Shown in pieces: positions 16,316 to 29,337 of a stretch of 64,000 nt of DNA. Source of the DNA: Janthinobacterium tructae (GTDB taxonomy: Bacteria; Pseudomonadota; Gammaproteobacteria; Burkholderiales; Burkholderiaceae_D); contig NZ_CP041185.1 of the NCBI RefSeq assembly GCF_006517255.1, forward strand, positions 5,766,001-5,830,000. Direction: 5' to 3'. How positions within the stretch are numbered: position 1 is the stretch's first letter; each line of letters starts with the position of its first letter. Below the pieces are notes generated by a model. The model was not told where the DNA came from and ran no database searches. It saw only the letters and a program-made list of their open reading frames with translations. Position numbers and translations under genes: made by a program.

Positions 16316-17608
16316 TTATTTAGACAGCTGATATGGCACTTCGATCACGGCGCATACACCGCTGGGCTGGTTGGGCGTGATGGTCAGGCTGCCCTGGTCG
16401 CCATGCAGCAGCTTCAGGCGTTCGCGGATGGTGGGCAAACCCAGGCCCGTGCCATCGCTGGGCACCACGCCAAAGCCCAGGCCGTCATCGGTGACGATAA
16501 CGCGCAGCTTGCTGTGCGCCACTTCGGCCACGATGCGCAGGGTGCCGCCTTCCGGCTTGACTTCCAGCCCGTGCTTGATGGCATTTTCCACCATCGATTG
16601 CAGCATCATGGGGGGGAATGCGGCGCTGCGCAGGCCATCGGGAATCTGGAAATCGACGGTCAGGCGTTCTTCCATGCGCATTTTCAGCAGGTTCAAGTAC
16701 GCTTGCACCATGTCCGCTTCGCGGCCCAGGTTGGTAATCAGGGCGTTGTCGCGCATTTGCGGCAACACCGCGCGCAGATACTGGATCAGGCTGCGCTGCA
16801 TCTTGGCCGCGCGCGGTGGATCGACCTGGATCAAGTGTTCGACCGAGGCGAGTGTGTTGAACAGGAAGTGCGGCTCGACTTGTGCCTGCATCATCTGCAT
16901 CTTCGCTTCGCTGAGCTGGCGCTGCATGGATTCGCGTTCGGCCGCCTCATTCGCCGTGACAGTTTCCGCTTCGGCGCGTTTTTTGCCGCCAACCAGGGCT
17001 TTCATGGCGAACAGGGCCAGCACCAGCAAGGATACAAAACTCTTGAACCAGGTGGACGCTTGCTGGTGGTAACGCGACACTTTTTGTTCCGCAGCATCAT
17101 CGACCGCTTCTTCGATGGCATTTGACAGCTCTTCGCCGATTTGTGGTGGCAGTTCAATATGGACTTCTTCCCCCGAGGCATTGGTGGTTACTGGATAGCT
17201 GGGTTTGGCGGGGGCGGCCGGTGGTTGAGGCGGCTCTGGCGGTACGGTACTGGCTTGGGCGTCCGCCTCGGCGGCATCGGCCGGATCGCTGGCCGCGTCG
17301 GCCGCGCTGCTGCGCCGGTTCTTGCTGTTGCGGGGATTGAAATGAATGCCGGTATCGTCGATCAGGATATTGGTTTCGCCCGTGCCCTTGCTGCTGCGTT
17401 TATGCGACTTGATGACCACTTCTTCGTCCGGGCTGGACGAGAACAGCTCATCTTGCAAAATGGAGCCGGCGATCAGGGCCAGCGCCGCGAACAGGAAAAA
17501 TTTCCACCAAGATAGTTGGGTAACCCAGGTTGTCGTCGCGTCGAATGCCCGTTGCACCCAAGCGAGGATGGTTTTCAATAATTGGGGCAAGCTGGAAATC
17601 GGAAGCAT
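16316..17608 (-). CDS. LytS-type sensor histidine kinase
   Basis: A 430-residue kinase of the His_kinase (LytS/YehU) family. The helix at residues 36-50 and another near 188-204 bracket an acidic, alanine/proline-rich periplasmic stretch of about 135 residues with no recognisable sensor domain. QVEPHFLFNT carries His247, and the ATPase domain has NAIKHGLE and GTGLGLPTIRERL. It is the first gene of the minus-strand two-component set and lies just upstream of, and divergent from, the rRNA operon. Confidence 0.9.
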   Translation of the reverse strand: MLPISSLPQLLKTILAWVQRAFDATTTWVTQLSWWKFFLFAALALIAGSILQDELFSSSPDEEVVIKSHKRSSKGTGETNILIDDTGIHFNPRNSKNRRSSAADAASDPADAAEADAQASTVPPEPPQPPAAPAKPSYPVTTNASGEEVHIELPPQIGEELSNAIEEAVDDAAEQKVSRYHQQASTWFKSFVSLLVLALFAMKALVGGKKRAEAETVTANEAAERESMQRQLSEAKMQMMQAQVEPHFLFNTLASVEHLIQVDPPRAAKMQRSLIQYLRAVLPQMRDNALITNLGREADMVQAYLNLLKMRMEERLTVDFQIPDGLRSAAFPPMMLQSMVENAIKHGLEVKPEGGTLRIVAEVAHSKLRVIVTDDGLGFGVVPSDGTGLGLPTIRERLKLLHGDQGSLTITPNQPSGVCAVIEVPYQLSK

Positions 17609-17811
17609 GGTGGCACTTTCAAGTACAAGAGTTAATCGACGCAGCGGGCAAGTTTAACCCCTTGTTGAGTAGCGTCAGAGTCTGATGTTGCCACTGTGCC
17701 TAAAGACCACGAAGTGCGCCAGTCGATTGCGACAGGCTGCACAAAAAGGCGCTTGAAGTGAAGGCAAGGCTTGCTGGGCGGTGAGGGGAGGCTGCGGCAT
17801 CAAAATAGCCC

Positions 17812-17840
17812 TTGCGGGACGCGCAGCCCAAGGCTATAAT
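17812..17840 (+). promoter_or_regulatory. rRNA operon promoter P1
   Basis: TTGCGG at 17812-17817, 17-base spacer, TATAAT at 17835-17840, then a GC-rich discriminator (CGCCCCCTCGC) as expected for stringently controlled rRNA promoters. An A-rich patch (CATCAAAATAG) sits just upstream of the -35. The stretch 17609-17811 before it has no gene that I can see. Confidence 0.85.
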
Positions 17841-17897
17841 TCGCCCCCTCGCTGAACGATGCATGCAAATGCTGAGTTAAGTGGGTAAAAAAGAAGG

Positions 17898-17926
17898 TTG
17901 ACGAAATGCTGAAAAAGCTTCATACT
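17898..17926 (+). promoter_or_regulatory. rRNA operon promoter P2 (candidate)
   Basis: TTGACG at 17898-17903, 17-base spacer, CATACT at 17921-17926, about 85 bases after P1. Tandem promoters are usual in rRNA operons. The -10 matches consensus at four of six positions. Confidence 0.6.
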
Positions 17927-18001
17927 CTTCCTTCTTCGCAGCTGACAAACACAACGCTTTGTCGATAGCGCGAAAGTAGCAAATAAGCAGTACCGAATAC
18001 A

Positions 18002-18012
18002 GTTCTTTAACA
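18002..18012 (+). promoter_or_regulatory. boxA antitermination site before 16S
   Basis: GTTCTTTAACA in the leader, about 190 bases upstream of 16S. It is repeated as TGTTCTTTAACA at 20063-20074 before 23S. It matches the boxA element bound by NusB/NusE in rRNA antitermination. Confidence 0.75.
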
Positions 18013-18017
18013 ATTAA

Positions 18018-18043
18018 CAGTCGATAAGTGTGGGCATTTGATG
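18018..18043 (+). other. 5' strand of the 16S precursor processing stem
   Basis: Bases 18018-18043 are complementary to 19765-19790 downstream of 16S, with only about three mismatched or wobble pairs over 26. The resulting long helix is the expected RNase III processing stem for pre-16S RNA. Confidence 0.8.
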
Positions 18044-18202
18044 TAAGTGCAGCGTCAATCTTCGGATTGGCGTCTAACTTAAAATATCAAATGTTCACAA
18101 GAAATAATGAAATAGGCGCTACGCAAGTAGTGGCCTGTCAGTTTTTTGAGTGAGCGACCCGTCGCAAGACGGTGCCAATAAAATGGCAAAGTAACAGAGA
18201 TT

Positions 18203-19735
<1,533 letters not shown>

Positions 19736-19764
19736 GAGTTTGCACGAATCAGTAATGATTCACG

Positions 19765-19790
19765 CATCAAATGTTCACACTTATCGGCTG
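19765..19790 (+). other. 3' strand of the 16S precursor processing stem
   Basis: Pairs with 18018-18043; see that entry. It lies 22 bases before tRNA-Ile. Confidence 0.8.
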
Positions 19791-19811
19791 TTAATATAAA
19801 GAACAGCATTT

Positions 19812-19888
19812 GGGGCTGTAGCTCAGCTGGTTAGAGCACCGTGTTGATAACGCGGGGGTCGTTGGTTCGAGTCCAACCAGCCCTACCA
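19812..19888 (+). tRNA. ileT: tRNA-Ile (anticodon GAT)
   Basis: A 77-base cloverleaf with acceptor GGGGCTG pairing with CAGCCCT, anticodon loop TTGATAA, T-loop GGTTCGAGTCC and encoded CCA. It occupies the usual place in the 16S-23S spacer. Confidence 0.97.
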
Positions 19889-19913
19889 GTTTCTGTAGTC
19901 TGGAAATACCCTA

Positions 19914-19989
19914 GGGGGATTAGCTCAGCTGGGAGAGCACCTGCTTTGCAAGCAGGGGGTCGTCGGTTCGATCCCGTCATCCTCCACCA
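19914..19989 (+). tRNA. alaT: tRNA-Ala (anticodon TGC)
   Basis: A 76-base cloverleaf with acceptor GGGGGAT/ATCCTCC, anticodon loop TTTGCAA, T-loop GGTTCGATCCC and encoded CCA. It follows tRNA-Ile after 25 bases. Confidence 0.97.
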
Positions 19990-20062
19990 AAAGTTCAAAC
20001 GTAAATCAGTGCCGATAGTGCACCGGGATTTAGGTTTGGTCTTTTCGAGATCAAGTGCTGTA

Positions 20063-20074
20063 TGTTCTTTAACA
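20063..20074 (+). promoter_or_regulatory. boxA antitermination site before 23S
   Basis: TGTTCTTTAACA in the spacer between tRNA-Ala and 23S, nearly identical to the leader copy at 18002. Confidence 0.7.
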
Positions 20075-20145
20075 ATCTGGAAGAAGTAAAGATTATTTAT
20101 TGATCGGTTTGCCGTAAAACGCAAATCGATGGGTAATGATTGTAT

Positions 20146-20187
20146 GTATCAACAAACAAGCAACAACGTTGTACTTTCTTATCCCTG
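20146..20187 (+). other. 5' strand of the 23S precursor processing stem
   Basis: Bases 20146-20187 are complementary to 23123-23162 after 23S over about 40 positions with a few mismatches (for example GTATCAACAAAC against GTTTGTTGATAC). This is the expected RNase III stem for pre-23S. Confidence 0.8.
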
Positions 20188-20230
20188 TAGCGCTCTTTCA
20201 TCATGCAAATGATGAGAGGCTAACGTTATA

Positions 20231-23104
<2,874 letters not shown>

Positions 23105-23122
23105 CTATAACCTTAGCAGGTA

Positions 23123-23162
23123 CAGAGGATAAGACGGTACAACGTTGCGTGTTTGTTGATAC
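23123..23162 (+). other. 3' strand of the 23S precursor processing stem
   Basis: Pairs with 20146-20187; see that entry. It lies between 23S and 5S. Confidence 0.8.
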
Positions 23163-23242
23163 TACTATTCATTACCCCAATCTTTGCTTCTTCCAGATTC
23201 AGGCTTTGTCGCTCCATCGAGGACAAATGCCAGTACAAGTTA

Positions 23243-23358
23243 TGCCTGATGACCATAGCAAGTTGGTCCCACCCCTTCCCATCCCGAACAGGACCGTGAA
23301 ACAACTTTGCGCCGATGATAGTGCTGCAACCAGTGTGAAAGTAGGTTATCGTCAGGCT
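23243..23358 (+). rRNA. rrf: 5S ribosomal RNA
   Basis: About 116 bases. Terminal helix TGCCTGATG/CGTCAGGCT, with the conserved CCCATCCCGAACAGG and GCGCCGATGATAGTG. It closes the rRNA operon. Confidence 0.96.
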
Positions 23359-23370
23359 TGTTATTCGAAA

Positions 23371-23404
23371 AAACCCCCATCGGTGATCCGGTGGGGGTTT
23401 TTTT
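23371..23404 (+). terminator. rRNA operon terminator
   Basis: A 10-bp stem CCCCCATCGG/CCGGTGGGGG with a TGAT loop, an A-run before it and seven T after it, starting 15 bases after 5S. Confidence 0.93.
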
Positions 23405-23458
23405 ACGTCCGCTGGATTGAGCTATGCCAGCGCTTGCCGGGTTGTTGAAAGGGATATC

Positions 23459-24766
23459 TTGTCTGCTGTGCATACACTGGAACAATTACACACTGGCCAA
23501 CTGGCCGGCGTGCGCCGCCTGACGCTGTCCTGCGGCTTGAGCGACTTCCCCCGTGAGATATTCGACCTGGCCGACAGCCTGGAAATCCTTGATTTGTCGG
23601 GCAATGCGCTGTCCTCCCTGCCTGACGATTTGCCGCGCCTGCACAAGCTGCGCATCATTTTTTGCTCGGATAATCTGTTCACCACCTTGCCGGCCGTGCT
23701 CGGTTCCTGTCCTGCGCTGGAAATGATCGGTTTCAAGGCGAACCGGATCGACCATGTGCCAGCCGCAGCCTTGCCGCCCAGGCTGCGCTGGCTGACCCTG
23801 ACCGACAATGCCATCGAAGTCTTGCCGGATGAGCTGGGCAAGTGCGGTGCATTGCAGAAACTCATGCTGGCGGGAAATTGTCTGGCCAGCTTGCCCGCCT
23901 CCCTGGCCAATTGCCGCCAATTGGAACTGGTGCGCATTGCCGCCAACCGTTTCACGGCGCTGCCCGATTGCCTGCTGTCTTTGCCGTGCCTGAGCTGGCT
24001 TGCGTACGCGGGCAACCCGTTCACGGAAGTGCGCGAACTGGTGGCCCTGACCGATGCCGGTACGGCGGTTGTGGCCTGGTCCCGCCTGGCAGTGGCGCAG
24101 CAGCTGGGCGAGGGCGCATCGGGCGTGATATACCGTGCCCGCCTCGATGGGCGTGATGATGTCGCCGTCAAAGTATTCAAGGGGGCGATGACCAGCGACG
24201 GCTTGCCACGCAGCGAAATGGCCGCCTGTGTCGGTGCGGGTACGCACGCGGGCCTGATTCCCATCCTTGGGACGCTCGATGGGCATCCGCAACAGGCGAT
24301 GGGCCTGGTCATGCCGCTCATCGATGCTGCCTTCCGTAACCTGGCCGGTCCGCCCAGCCTGGCGTCATGTACGCGCGATGTGTATGCCGATGGCGTGCGC
24401 TTGGATGCGCCGCAAGCGCTGGCCATTGCCCATGGCATCGCCTCGGCCGTGTGCCAGTTGCATGCGCGCGGCATCGTGCATGGTGACTTGTATGGCCACA
24501 ATATCCTGCATGCGCACGCCGGAGCCTGCCTGCTGGGCGATTTTGGCGCGGCGTCCATGTTTGCGCCCGGTTCGCCGCAAGGGGACTTGCTGCAGGGTAT
24601 AGAGGCGCGCGCCTTTGGCGTGCTGCTGGGCGAGTTGATCGCGCATTGCGCGACGCGCTTGCCCGGTCTGCAGGCCATGATGGATGCCTGCCTGCAGGAA
24701 GGCGTGCTGCGGCGGCCACAGTTCGACGTGATCGAGCGGGCATTGCGAGACATGCTTCCCGTATAA
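23459..24766 (+). CDS. Leucine-rich-repeat protein with C-terminal protein kinase domain
   Basis: Probably 435 residues. Residues ~17-190 hold about seven leucine-rich repeats of ~23 residues. Residues ~205-430 form a Ser/Thr/Tyr-kinase-like domain: glycine loop GEGASG (217-222), AVKVF with Lys238, catalytic HGDLYGHN (Asp343, Asn348) and LGDFG (Asp361). The usual HRD arginine is Gly and the usual Lys after Asp is Tyr, so activity is likely but not certain. TTG at 23459 has AAAGGG five bases before it; GTG at 23468 is an alternative. No signal peptide or membrane helix, so it should be cytoplasmic. It sits alone between two terminators, straight after the rRNA operon. Target unknown. Confidence 0.85.
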   Translation: MSAVHTLEQLHTGQLAGVRRLTLSCGLSDFPREIFDLADSLEILDLSGNALSSLPDDLPRLHKLRIIFCSDNLFTTLPAVLGSCPALEMIGFKANRIDHVPAAALPPRLRWLTLTDNAIEVLPDELGKCGALQKLMLAGNCLASLPASLANCRQLELVRIAANRFTALPDCLLSLPCLSWLAYAGNPFTEVRELVALTDAGTAVVAWSRLAVAQQLGEGASGVIYRARLDGRDDVAVKVFKGAMTSDGLPRSEMAACVGAGTHAGLIPILGTLDGHPQQAMGLVMPLIDAAFRNLAGPPSLASCTRDVYADGVRLDAPQALAIAHGIASAVCQLHARGIVHGDLYGHNILHAHAGACLLGDFGAASMFAPGSPQGDLLQGIEARAFGVLLGELIAHCATRLPGLQAMMDACLQEGVLRRPQFDVIERALRDMLPV

Positions 24767-24770
24767 AAAA

Positions 24771-24801
24771 TGGCGCAGCCTTCGCAGGCTGCGCCATTTT
24801 T
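24771..24801. terminator. Bidirectional terminator
   Basis: A 10-bp stem TGGCGCAGCC/GGCTGCGCCA with a 6-base loop, flanked by A-run and T-run, between the convergent LRR-kinase and nitronate monooxygenase-like genes. Confidence 0.92.
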
Positions 24802-24819
24802 ATTTCAGGCTGAGAATAT

Positions 24820-26079
24820 TCAGCCTTGGACTGCTTTTTCCGGCAGGGCGATCTGGTTGTCGACGCTGAACTGGTAATCCTTGAAGACGTGTTCGGCCGT
24901 CAGGATCTGGTATTCGCCGTTGTCGAGCTTGTGCGTGGTGTCCTTCAGGCGATACGTGTAATGGCCGCAGGTCCAGCAGTTGAAGTTGCGCATGTGGGTG
25001 CACAGGCAGGTCTTGTCCATCACGACGACGGTTTTTTGTTCCGGATGGGCCGCCACTTCGCGGTTGTATGAGTTGATGTACGCGCAATTGCCCGTCGCGT
25101 CGAGCAGGTAGCCATACGATTCGCAGCCTGGACGGATGCCGGCGCCGATGGCGGGCGTGTTTTTCAGCATGCGCATCGGGTAGCCCGTCGGCGAGACGCC
25201 GTTGACGATGATGTCTTCTTCCGAGGCTTTGTAGTATTCCTGCTTGACCTTGTTTGGCAAGCCGCATTCCTCGGTGACGGTGAAGCGCGTCGCCACTTGC
25301 ACGCCAGCTGCGCCTGCTTCCAGGAAGGAGACGGCATCGCTGCCCGTGAAGATGCCGCCAGCGGCGATCAGCGGGATGTCCAGCTGTTCCGTTTTCAGAT
25401 AGGCCAGCAGTTCCGCGGTAATTGTGTGCAGGTCGTAATTGGCCCAGTCCATGCCGAAACCCAGGTGGCCGCCGGCCAATGGTCCCTCGACGATGATGAA
25501 GTCGGGCAGCCGGTCCAGCTTGGCGTTCTTGCGCAGGAAAATCTGCAGGGCGCGCACGGACGAGACGATGATGCCCAGCTTGGCATCGCGGAAGCGCGGA
25601 TGGTCGGCCATCAGGGCGAACGAACCGAAATGCAGGCCGGCCGACAGGGTGATGCCGTCGATGCCTGCGTCCAGCGCCGCATTCAGGCGCACGCGCAAGG
25701 TTTCGCGGGGGCCATTCATGGTCAGCTTTTCCATGCAATTGACGAAGATCAAGCCATCGCCTTTTTTCGCTTCCATGGTGCGGCCGATATGCAGGCGTTG
25801 CGCTTCGGCCAGGCGGCCCAGGTCGAACTGCACCACGGCTTTGTCGCTATTATTGATGTTGAACTTGTACAGTTTCGTCTTGTCTTTGACGAAGGTGGTG
25901 TCGAAACGGCGATCCGACACATCTTCCACCATGGCATCGGAGATATGCCCGATACCGTTCAGCCGGGCCGCTTCCAGGGCCAGCTCCGACGTGGAAATAT
26001 CCACACCCATTCCGCCTATCATGATGGGCACATATTCTTTTTTGCCAAATCGCAGGCGGAAATCATCAACACGTTTCAT
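24820..26079 (-). CDS. Nitronate monooxygenase-like FMN protein with cysteine-rich tail
   Basis: A 419-residue TIM-barrel flavoprotein of the nitronate monooxygenase/2-nitropropane dioxygenase family. N-terminal PIMIGGMGVDIS, central VEGPLAGGHLGFG and IAAGGIFTGSDAVSFLEAGAAGVQ are FMN-barrel features. Beyond the barrel it has about 100 extra residues with Cys319, Cys332 and the group CLC (358-360) and CWTCGH (368-373), which look able to bind a metal or iron-sulfur cluster. It is monocistronic. The true substrate cannot be told from the sequence. Confidence 0.85.
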   Translation of the reverse strand: MKRVDDFRLRFGKKEYVPIMIGGMGVDISTSELALEAARLNGIGHISDAMVEDVSDRRFDTTFVKDKTKLYKFNINNSDKAVVQFDLGRLAEAQRLHIGRTMEAKKGDGLIFVNCMEKLTMNGPRETLRVRLNAALDAGIDGITLSAGLHFGSFALMADHPRFRDAKLGIIVSSVRALQIFLRKNAKLDRLPDFIIVEGPLAGGHLGFGMDWANYDLHTITAELLAYLKTEQLDIPLIAAGGIFTGSDAVSFLEAGAAGVQVATRFTVTEECGLPNKVKQEYYKASEEDIIVNGVSPTGYPMRMLKNTPAIGAGIRPGCESYGYLLDATGNCAYINSYNREVAAHPEQKTVVVMDKTCLCTHMRNFNCWTCGHYTYRLKDTTHKLDNGEYQILTAEHVFKDYQFSVDNQIALPEKAVQG

Positions 26080-26262
26080 TGCTATCCTTAGACTACCGTG
26101 GTTATCACTGAGCCAGATGTACGGTCAAGCCCGCTGCCGGTCGGGCGCGCGGGCGCATGTAGCTGTGCGCAGCTTCAATTCTACCCCAAGCGGGCAGGCT
26201 CTCCGGGACAGCTTGCCAGCATGCTGGTGCAAGCGCGGGCCGGATCGCCCGCCGCATCGAAA

Positions 26263-26748
26263 TTAATCGCGGAAATTGTTAAATTCCAGCGGCATGTCGG
26301 GCACGTCCTTGCGCAGCATGGTCATGGCCGCCTGCAGGTCGTCGCGCTTGGCGCCCGTGACGCGCACGGCTTCACCCTGGATGCTCGCTTGTACCTTCAT
26401 CTTGCTGTCCTTGATGACGCGCACGATTTTCTTGGCATCATCCGATTCGATGCCATTCTTGATCTTGATGATCTGCTTGACCTTGTCGCCGCCGATCTTC
26501 TTGATGTCGCCTTCGTCGAGGAAGCGCACATCGACCTTGCGTTTGGTCAACTTGTTCGTCAGAACGTCGCGCACCTGGCTGAGCTGGAATTCCGAGTCCG
26601 CAAACGCGGTCAATTCGTTTTCCTTGTGTTCGACGCGGGCGTCGCTGCCCTTGAAGTCGAAGCGGGTCGTGATTTCCTTGTTGGATTGCTCGACGGCATT
26701 CTTGACTTCGATCATATCGGCTTCGGAGACTACATCAAATGATGGCAT
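26263..26748 (-). CDS. yajQ: YajQ family nucleotide-binding protein (c-di-GMP effector)
   Basis: A 161-residue protein of the YajQ/UPF0234 family, beginning [15 protein letters not shown] and containing [16 protein letters not shown] and DVRFLDEG segments and a C-terminal [11 protein letters not shown]. Members have two ferredoxin-like domains, and some bind cyclic-di-GMP to control transcription factors. The length is that of the family. It is monocistronic, and the c-di-GMP-producing wsp operon is only 1.5 kb away. Confidence 0.95.
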   Translation of the reverse strand: MPSFDVVSEADMIEVKNAVEQSNKEITTRFDFKGSDARVEHKENELTAFADSEFQLSQVRDVLTNKLTKRKVDVRFLDEGDIKKIGGDKVKQIIKIKNGIESDDAKKIVRVIKDSKMKVQASIQGEAVRVTGAKRDDLQAAMTMLRKDVPDMPLEFNNFRD

Positions 26749-26906
26749 GGTCTGTTCCTTTTCTTGTTAAAGCGAGCGCGCGCTCGGCGCACTGGGCCTT
26801 GGCGGCTGATTCTGCGCCATGGGACGGCCCTGTTAAAGATGCGACATTTTAACGGACAACGGGCAAGTCGCCCTTGTCCTGAGGTGGTTTTTTGTCGCTT
26901 TCGCTC

Positions 26907-26912
26907 TATAAT
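26907..26912 (+). promoter_or_regulatory. -10 element for murB (candidate)
   Basis: A perfect TATAAT 22 bases before the murB ATG. The -35 is weak (around 26884-26890), so the placing rests on the -10. Confidence 0.45.
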
Positions 26913-26933
26913 CGAGCAAAATTCCCCTATCCC

Positions 26934-27962
26934 ATGCATCCAGAGCTCACCATCGAACACAATTACTCCCTCCAGCGCCTGAATACCTTCGGCATCACGG
27001 CCAATGCGGCCGCCTACGTACGCATCACTTCGCAAGCCCAATTGCAGGCCGCGCTGCAAGATCCCGCCTTGTCCGCCATGCCGCGCCTGATACTGGGCGG
27101 CGGCAGCAACATCGTCCTGACGGGCGACTTTCCCGGCGCCGTGCTGCACATGGCCACGCGCGGCATGCGCCTGGCGCAGGCGGATTTCGAGACGATACTC
27201 GTGACGGCCGCCGCCGGCGAAAACTGGCACGACTTCGTGCAGTGGACCCTGGCGCAAGGCGTGGGCGGGCTGGAAAACCTGTCGCTGATCCCCGGTACCG
27301 TGGGCGCGGCCCCTATCCAGAATATTGGCGCGTATGGCGTTGAAATCAAGGATTATCTGCATAGCGTGAGCGTCATGCACAGCGCCAGCGGCATCGTCTT
27401 CGACATGGACCGCGACGCTTGCCGTTTCGCTTACCGCGACAGCATCTTCAAGCAGGCGGACGGGCGCGAGCTGATCGTGCTGGAAGTGACGTTTGCCCTG
27501 CCTGCCGAGTGGCAGCCGAACTTGCGCTATGCGGAACTGGCACAGGCCGTGGCCGAGCGCAATCTTGCCGAACCGACGCCGCAACAGGTGGCCGACACGG
27601 TGATGGCGATACGCCGGCGTAAATTGCCCGACCCGGCCGTGATTGGCAATGCGGGCAGTTTCTTCAAGAATCCCGTGGTGTCACGCGAGCAGTGTCTTGC
27701 CTTGTTGGAACGTTTTCCCACCTTGGTGCACCATGCGCAAGCCGATGGCACGGAAAAACTGGCGGCCGGCTGGCTGATCGATCAGTGTGGCTGGAAGGGA
27801 AAAAACCTGGGGCCCGCGGGAGTGTATCCCAAGCAGGCACTGGTTCTGGTGAATAATGGCGGCGCTCGTGGCGCGGACATTACCCGGCTGGCGGCAGCGA
27901 TACAGGATGATGTAGAGGCGAAATATGGCGTGCGCCTGTCGCCCGAGCCTGTGTTTGTTTAA
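26934..27962 (+). CDS. murB: UDP-N-acetylenolpyruvoylglucosamine reductase
   Basis: A 342-residue flavoenzyme of peptidoglycan precursor synthesis that reduces UDP-GlcNAc-enolpyruvate to UDP-MurNAc with NADPH. FAD-binding segments NTFGI (residues ~17-21), LGGGSNIV and LIPGTVGAAPIQNIGAYG are present. GNAGSFFKNP holds the catalytic serine, and a C-terminal P-E-P is near the end. The length equals type I MurB of E. coli. The start is ATG at 26934, and a start further upstream at 26892 would overlap the promoter. It is directly convergent with ppnP (stops adjacent at 27962/27963). Confidence 0.97.
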   Translation: MHPELTIEHNYSLQRLNTFGITANAAAYVRITSQAQLQAALQDPALSAMPRLILGGGSNIVLTGDFPGAVLHMATRGMRLAQADFETILVTAAAGENWHDFVQWTLAQGVGGLENLSLIPGTVGAAPIQNIGAYGVEIKDYLHSVSVMHSASGIVFDMDRDACRFAYRDSIFKQADGRELIVLEVTFALPAEWQPNLRYAELAQAVAERNLAEPTPQQVADTVMAIRRRKLPDPAVIGNAGSFFKNPVVSREQCLALLERFPTLVHHAQADGTEKLAAGWLIDQCGWKGKNLGPAGVYPKQALVLVNNGGARGADITRLAAAIQDDVEAKYGVRLSPEPVFV

Positions 27963-28277
27963 TCAGGCAAAATGGCAGACGTAGTCGACAGTTTCGACGG
28001 TTTCAATATCAAAATGGCTATTGCCCGGCACCTTGAATTCCTGGCCCGCGGCATAGCTGTTCCATTCTGTCGCGTCGGCCAGGCGTACCTTGCACAGGCC
28101 CCCGACGATTTCCATCGTTTCCGGCGCGCCCGTGTTGAAGCGCAGCGATGACGGGAAAATCACGCCCACGCTTTTCTTCGTGCCATCGGCCAGGATGACA
28201 TTGTGCGAGACGCACTTGCCGTCAAAGTAGATATTCGACTTTTTGACGACGCTGACATTGTCCAGTTGTGTGCTCAT
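27963..28277 (-). CDS. ppnP: Pyrimidine/purine nucleoside phosphorylase
   Basis: A 104-residue single-cupin protein of the PpnP (YaiE, DUF1255) family, which splits several nucleosides with phosphate. FDGKCVSHNV near residue 18, VGVIFP and the cupin stretch GQEFKVPGNSHFDI are typical, and the length matches. It is 24 bases after wspR on the same strand, so read-through from the wsp operon is possible, with no known functional link. Confidence 0.93.
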   Translation of the reverse strand: MSTQLDNVSVVKKSNIYFDGKCVSHNVILADGTKKSVGVIFPSSLRFNTGAPETMEIVGGLCKVRLADATEWNSYAAGQEFKVPGNSHFDIETVETVDYVCHFA

Positions 28278-28301
28278 GCTTCACTTTCCTTCAGTTAAAA
28301 A

Positions 28302-29327
28302 TCAGTCTTCGACGTCATCGGCGCTCAACACGCTGTTGCGTCCGCCGCGCTTGGCCGCGTACAGGGCCTGGTCGGCGCGGTTGATCAGTTGCTCGACCGT
28401 CGAGTCCGGGGACGGCACGATGGTGGCCACGCCGATCGAGATGGTGACGATGCCCGTGCTTGCCGCCGGGTTCTCGATCTGCAAGCCCTCCAGGTGACGC
28501 CGGCACGCTTCGGCGATCAGCAAGGCCCCTGCGGCCTGCGTTTCAGGCAGGATCAGGGCGAATTCCTCGCCGCCATAGCGGGCTGCCAGGTCGGCCGGGC
28601 GTTTCAGATGTTCCGTCAGCACGGCGGCGACTTTTTTCAGGCCCAGATCGCCCGCCAGGTGGCCAAAGTGATCGTTATAGCTTTTAAAATGGTCGATATC
28701 GCAGAACAGCAGGCTCAGCGGCGTCTTGTCGCGCTGGCCCCGCTGCCATTCAAATTGCAAGGTTTCATCGAAGCGGCGGCGATTGGCGATGCCCGTCAAG
28801 CCATCGAGGGCGGCGAGCTTCTGTAATTCAATATTCGCATCGGCCAGGTTTTTTTGGCTTTCGCGCAGGAAACGAAATGCCTGGTCGCGCTGCAGGCGGC
28901 TGATGTGCGCATTGGAATGGTAGCGTATGCGCGCCAGCAATTCCAGGCGGTCCGGCAGTTTCACCACGTAATCATTGGCGCCGACGGCAAAGCTGTGGGC
29001 CTTCAGTTTCGGGTCATCCTTGGCTGACAGCACGATCACCGGCACATGCGCCAGCGCCGCGTTTTCGCGGTACAGCTGGATCAGCGCGAAGCCGTCGATG
29101 CCCGGCAGCACCAGGTCTTGCAGGATGACAGTCGGTTGCAAGCGCAGCGCCGTGTCCAGCGCCTGCGTGGCGTCGGTCACGTAATGGAACTCGATATCCT
29201 GCTGGTCGCTCAGCATGCGCCGGATTGCCTCAGCAATGATCAACTGGTCGTCCACCAGCAGCACGCTGACCTTGAATTCGGTCAATGCGGGCTCATGCAG
29301 GGTGAAACTGGAGGAAAATTCTGGCAT
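28302..29327 (-). CDS. wspR: Wsp response regulator with diguanylate cyclase domain
   Basis: A 341-residue output protein of the Wsp system. The receiver domain covers residues ~18-135 with phospho-acceptor Asp71, and a coiled linker joins it to a GGDEF domain at ~170-330. The active site is GGEEF (252-256), and the product-inhibition I-site RPAD (243-246) lies exactly five residues before it, so both synthesis and feedback control look intact. It makes cyclic-di-GMP when phosphorylated by WspE. The ATG at 29327 is 10 bases after wspF; a start at 29366 would run into wspF. Confidence 0.95.
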   Translation of the reverse strand: MPEFSSSFTLHEPALTEFKVSVLLVDDQLIIAEAIRRMLSDQQDIEFHYVTDATQALDTALRLQPTVILQDLVLPGIDGFALIQLYRENAALAHVPVIVLSAKDDPKLKAHSFAVGANDYVVKLPDRLELLARIRYHSNAHISRLQRDQAFRFLRESQKNLADANIELQKLAALDGLTGIANRRRFDETLQFEWQRGQRDKTPLSLLFCDIDHFKSYNDHFGHLAGDLGLKKVAAVLTEHLKRPADLAARYGGEEFALILPETQAAGALLIAEACRRHLEGLQIENPAASTGIVTISIGVATIVPSPDSTVEQLINRADQALYAAKRGGRNSVLSADDVED

Positions 29328-29337
29328 TGCATTCTTT

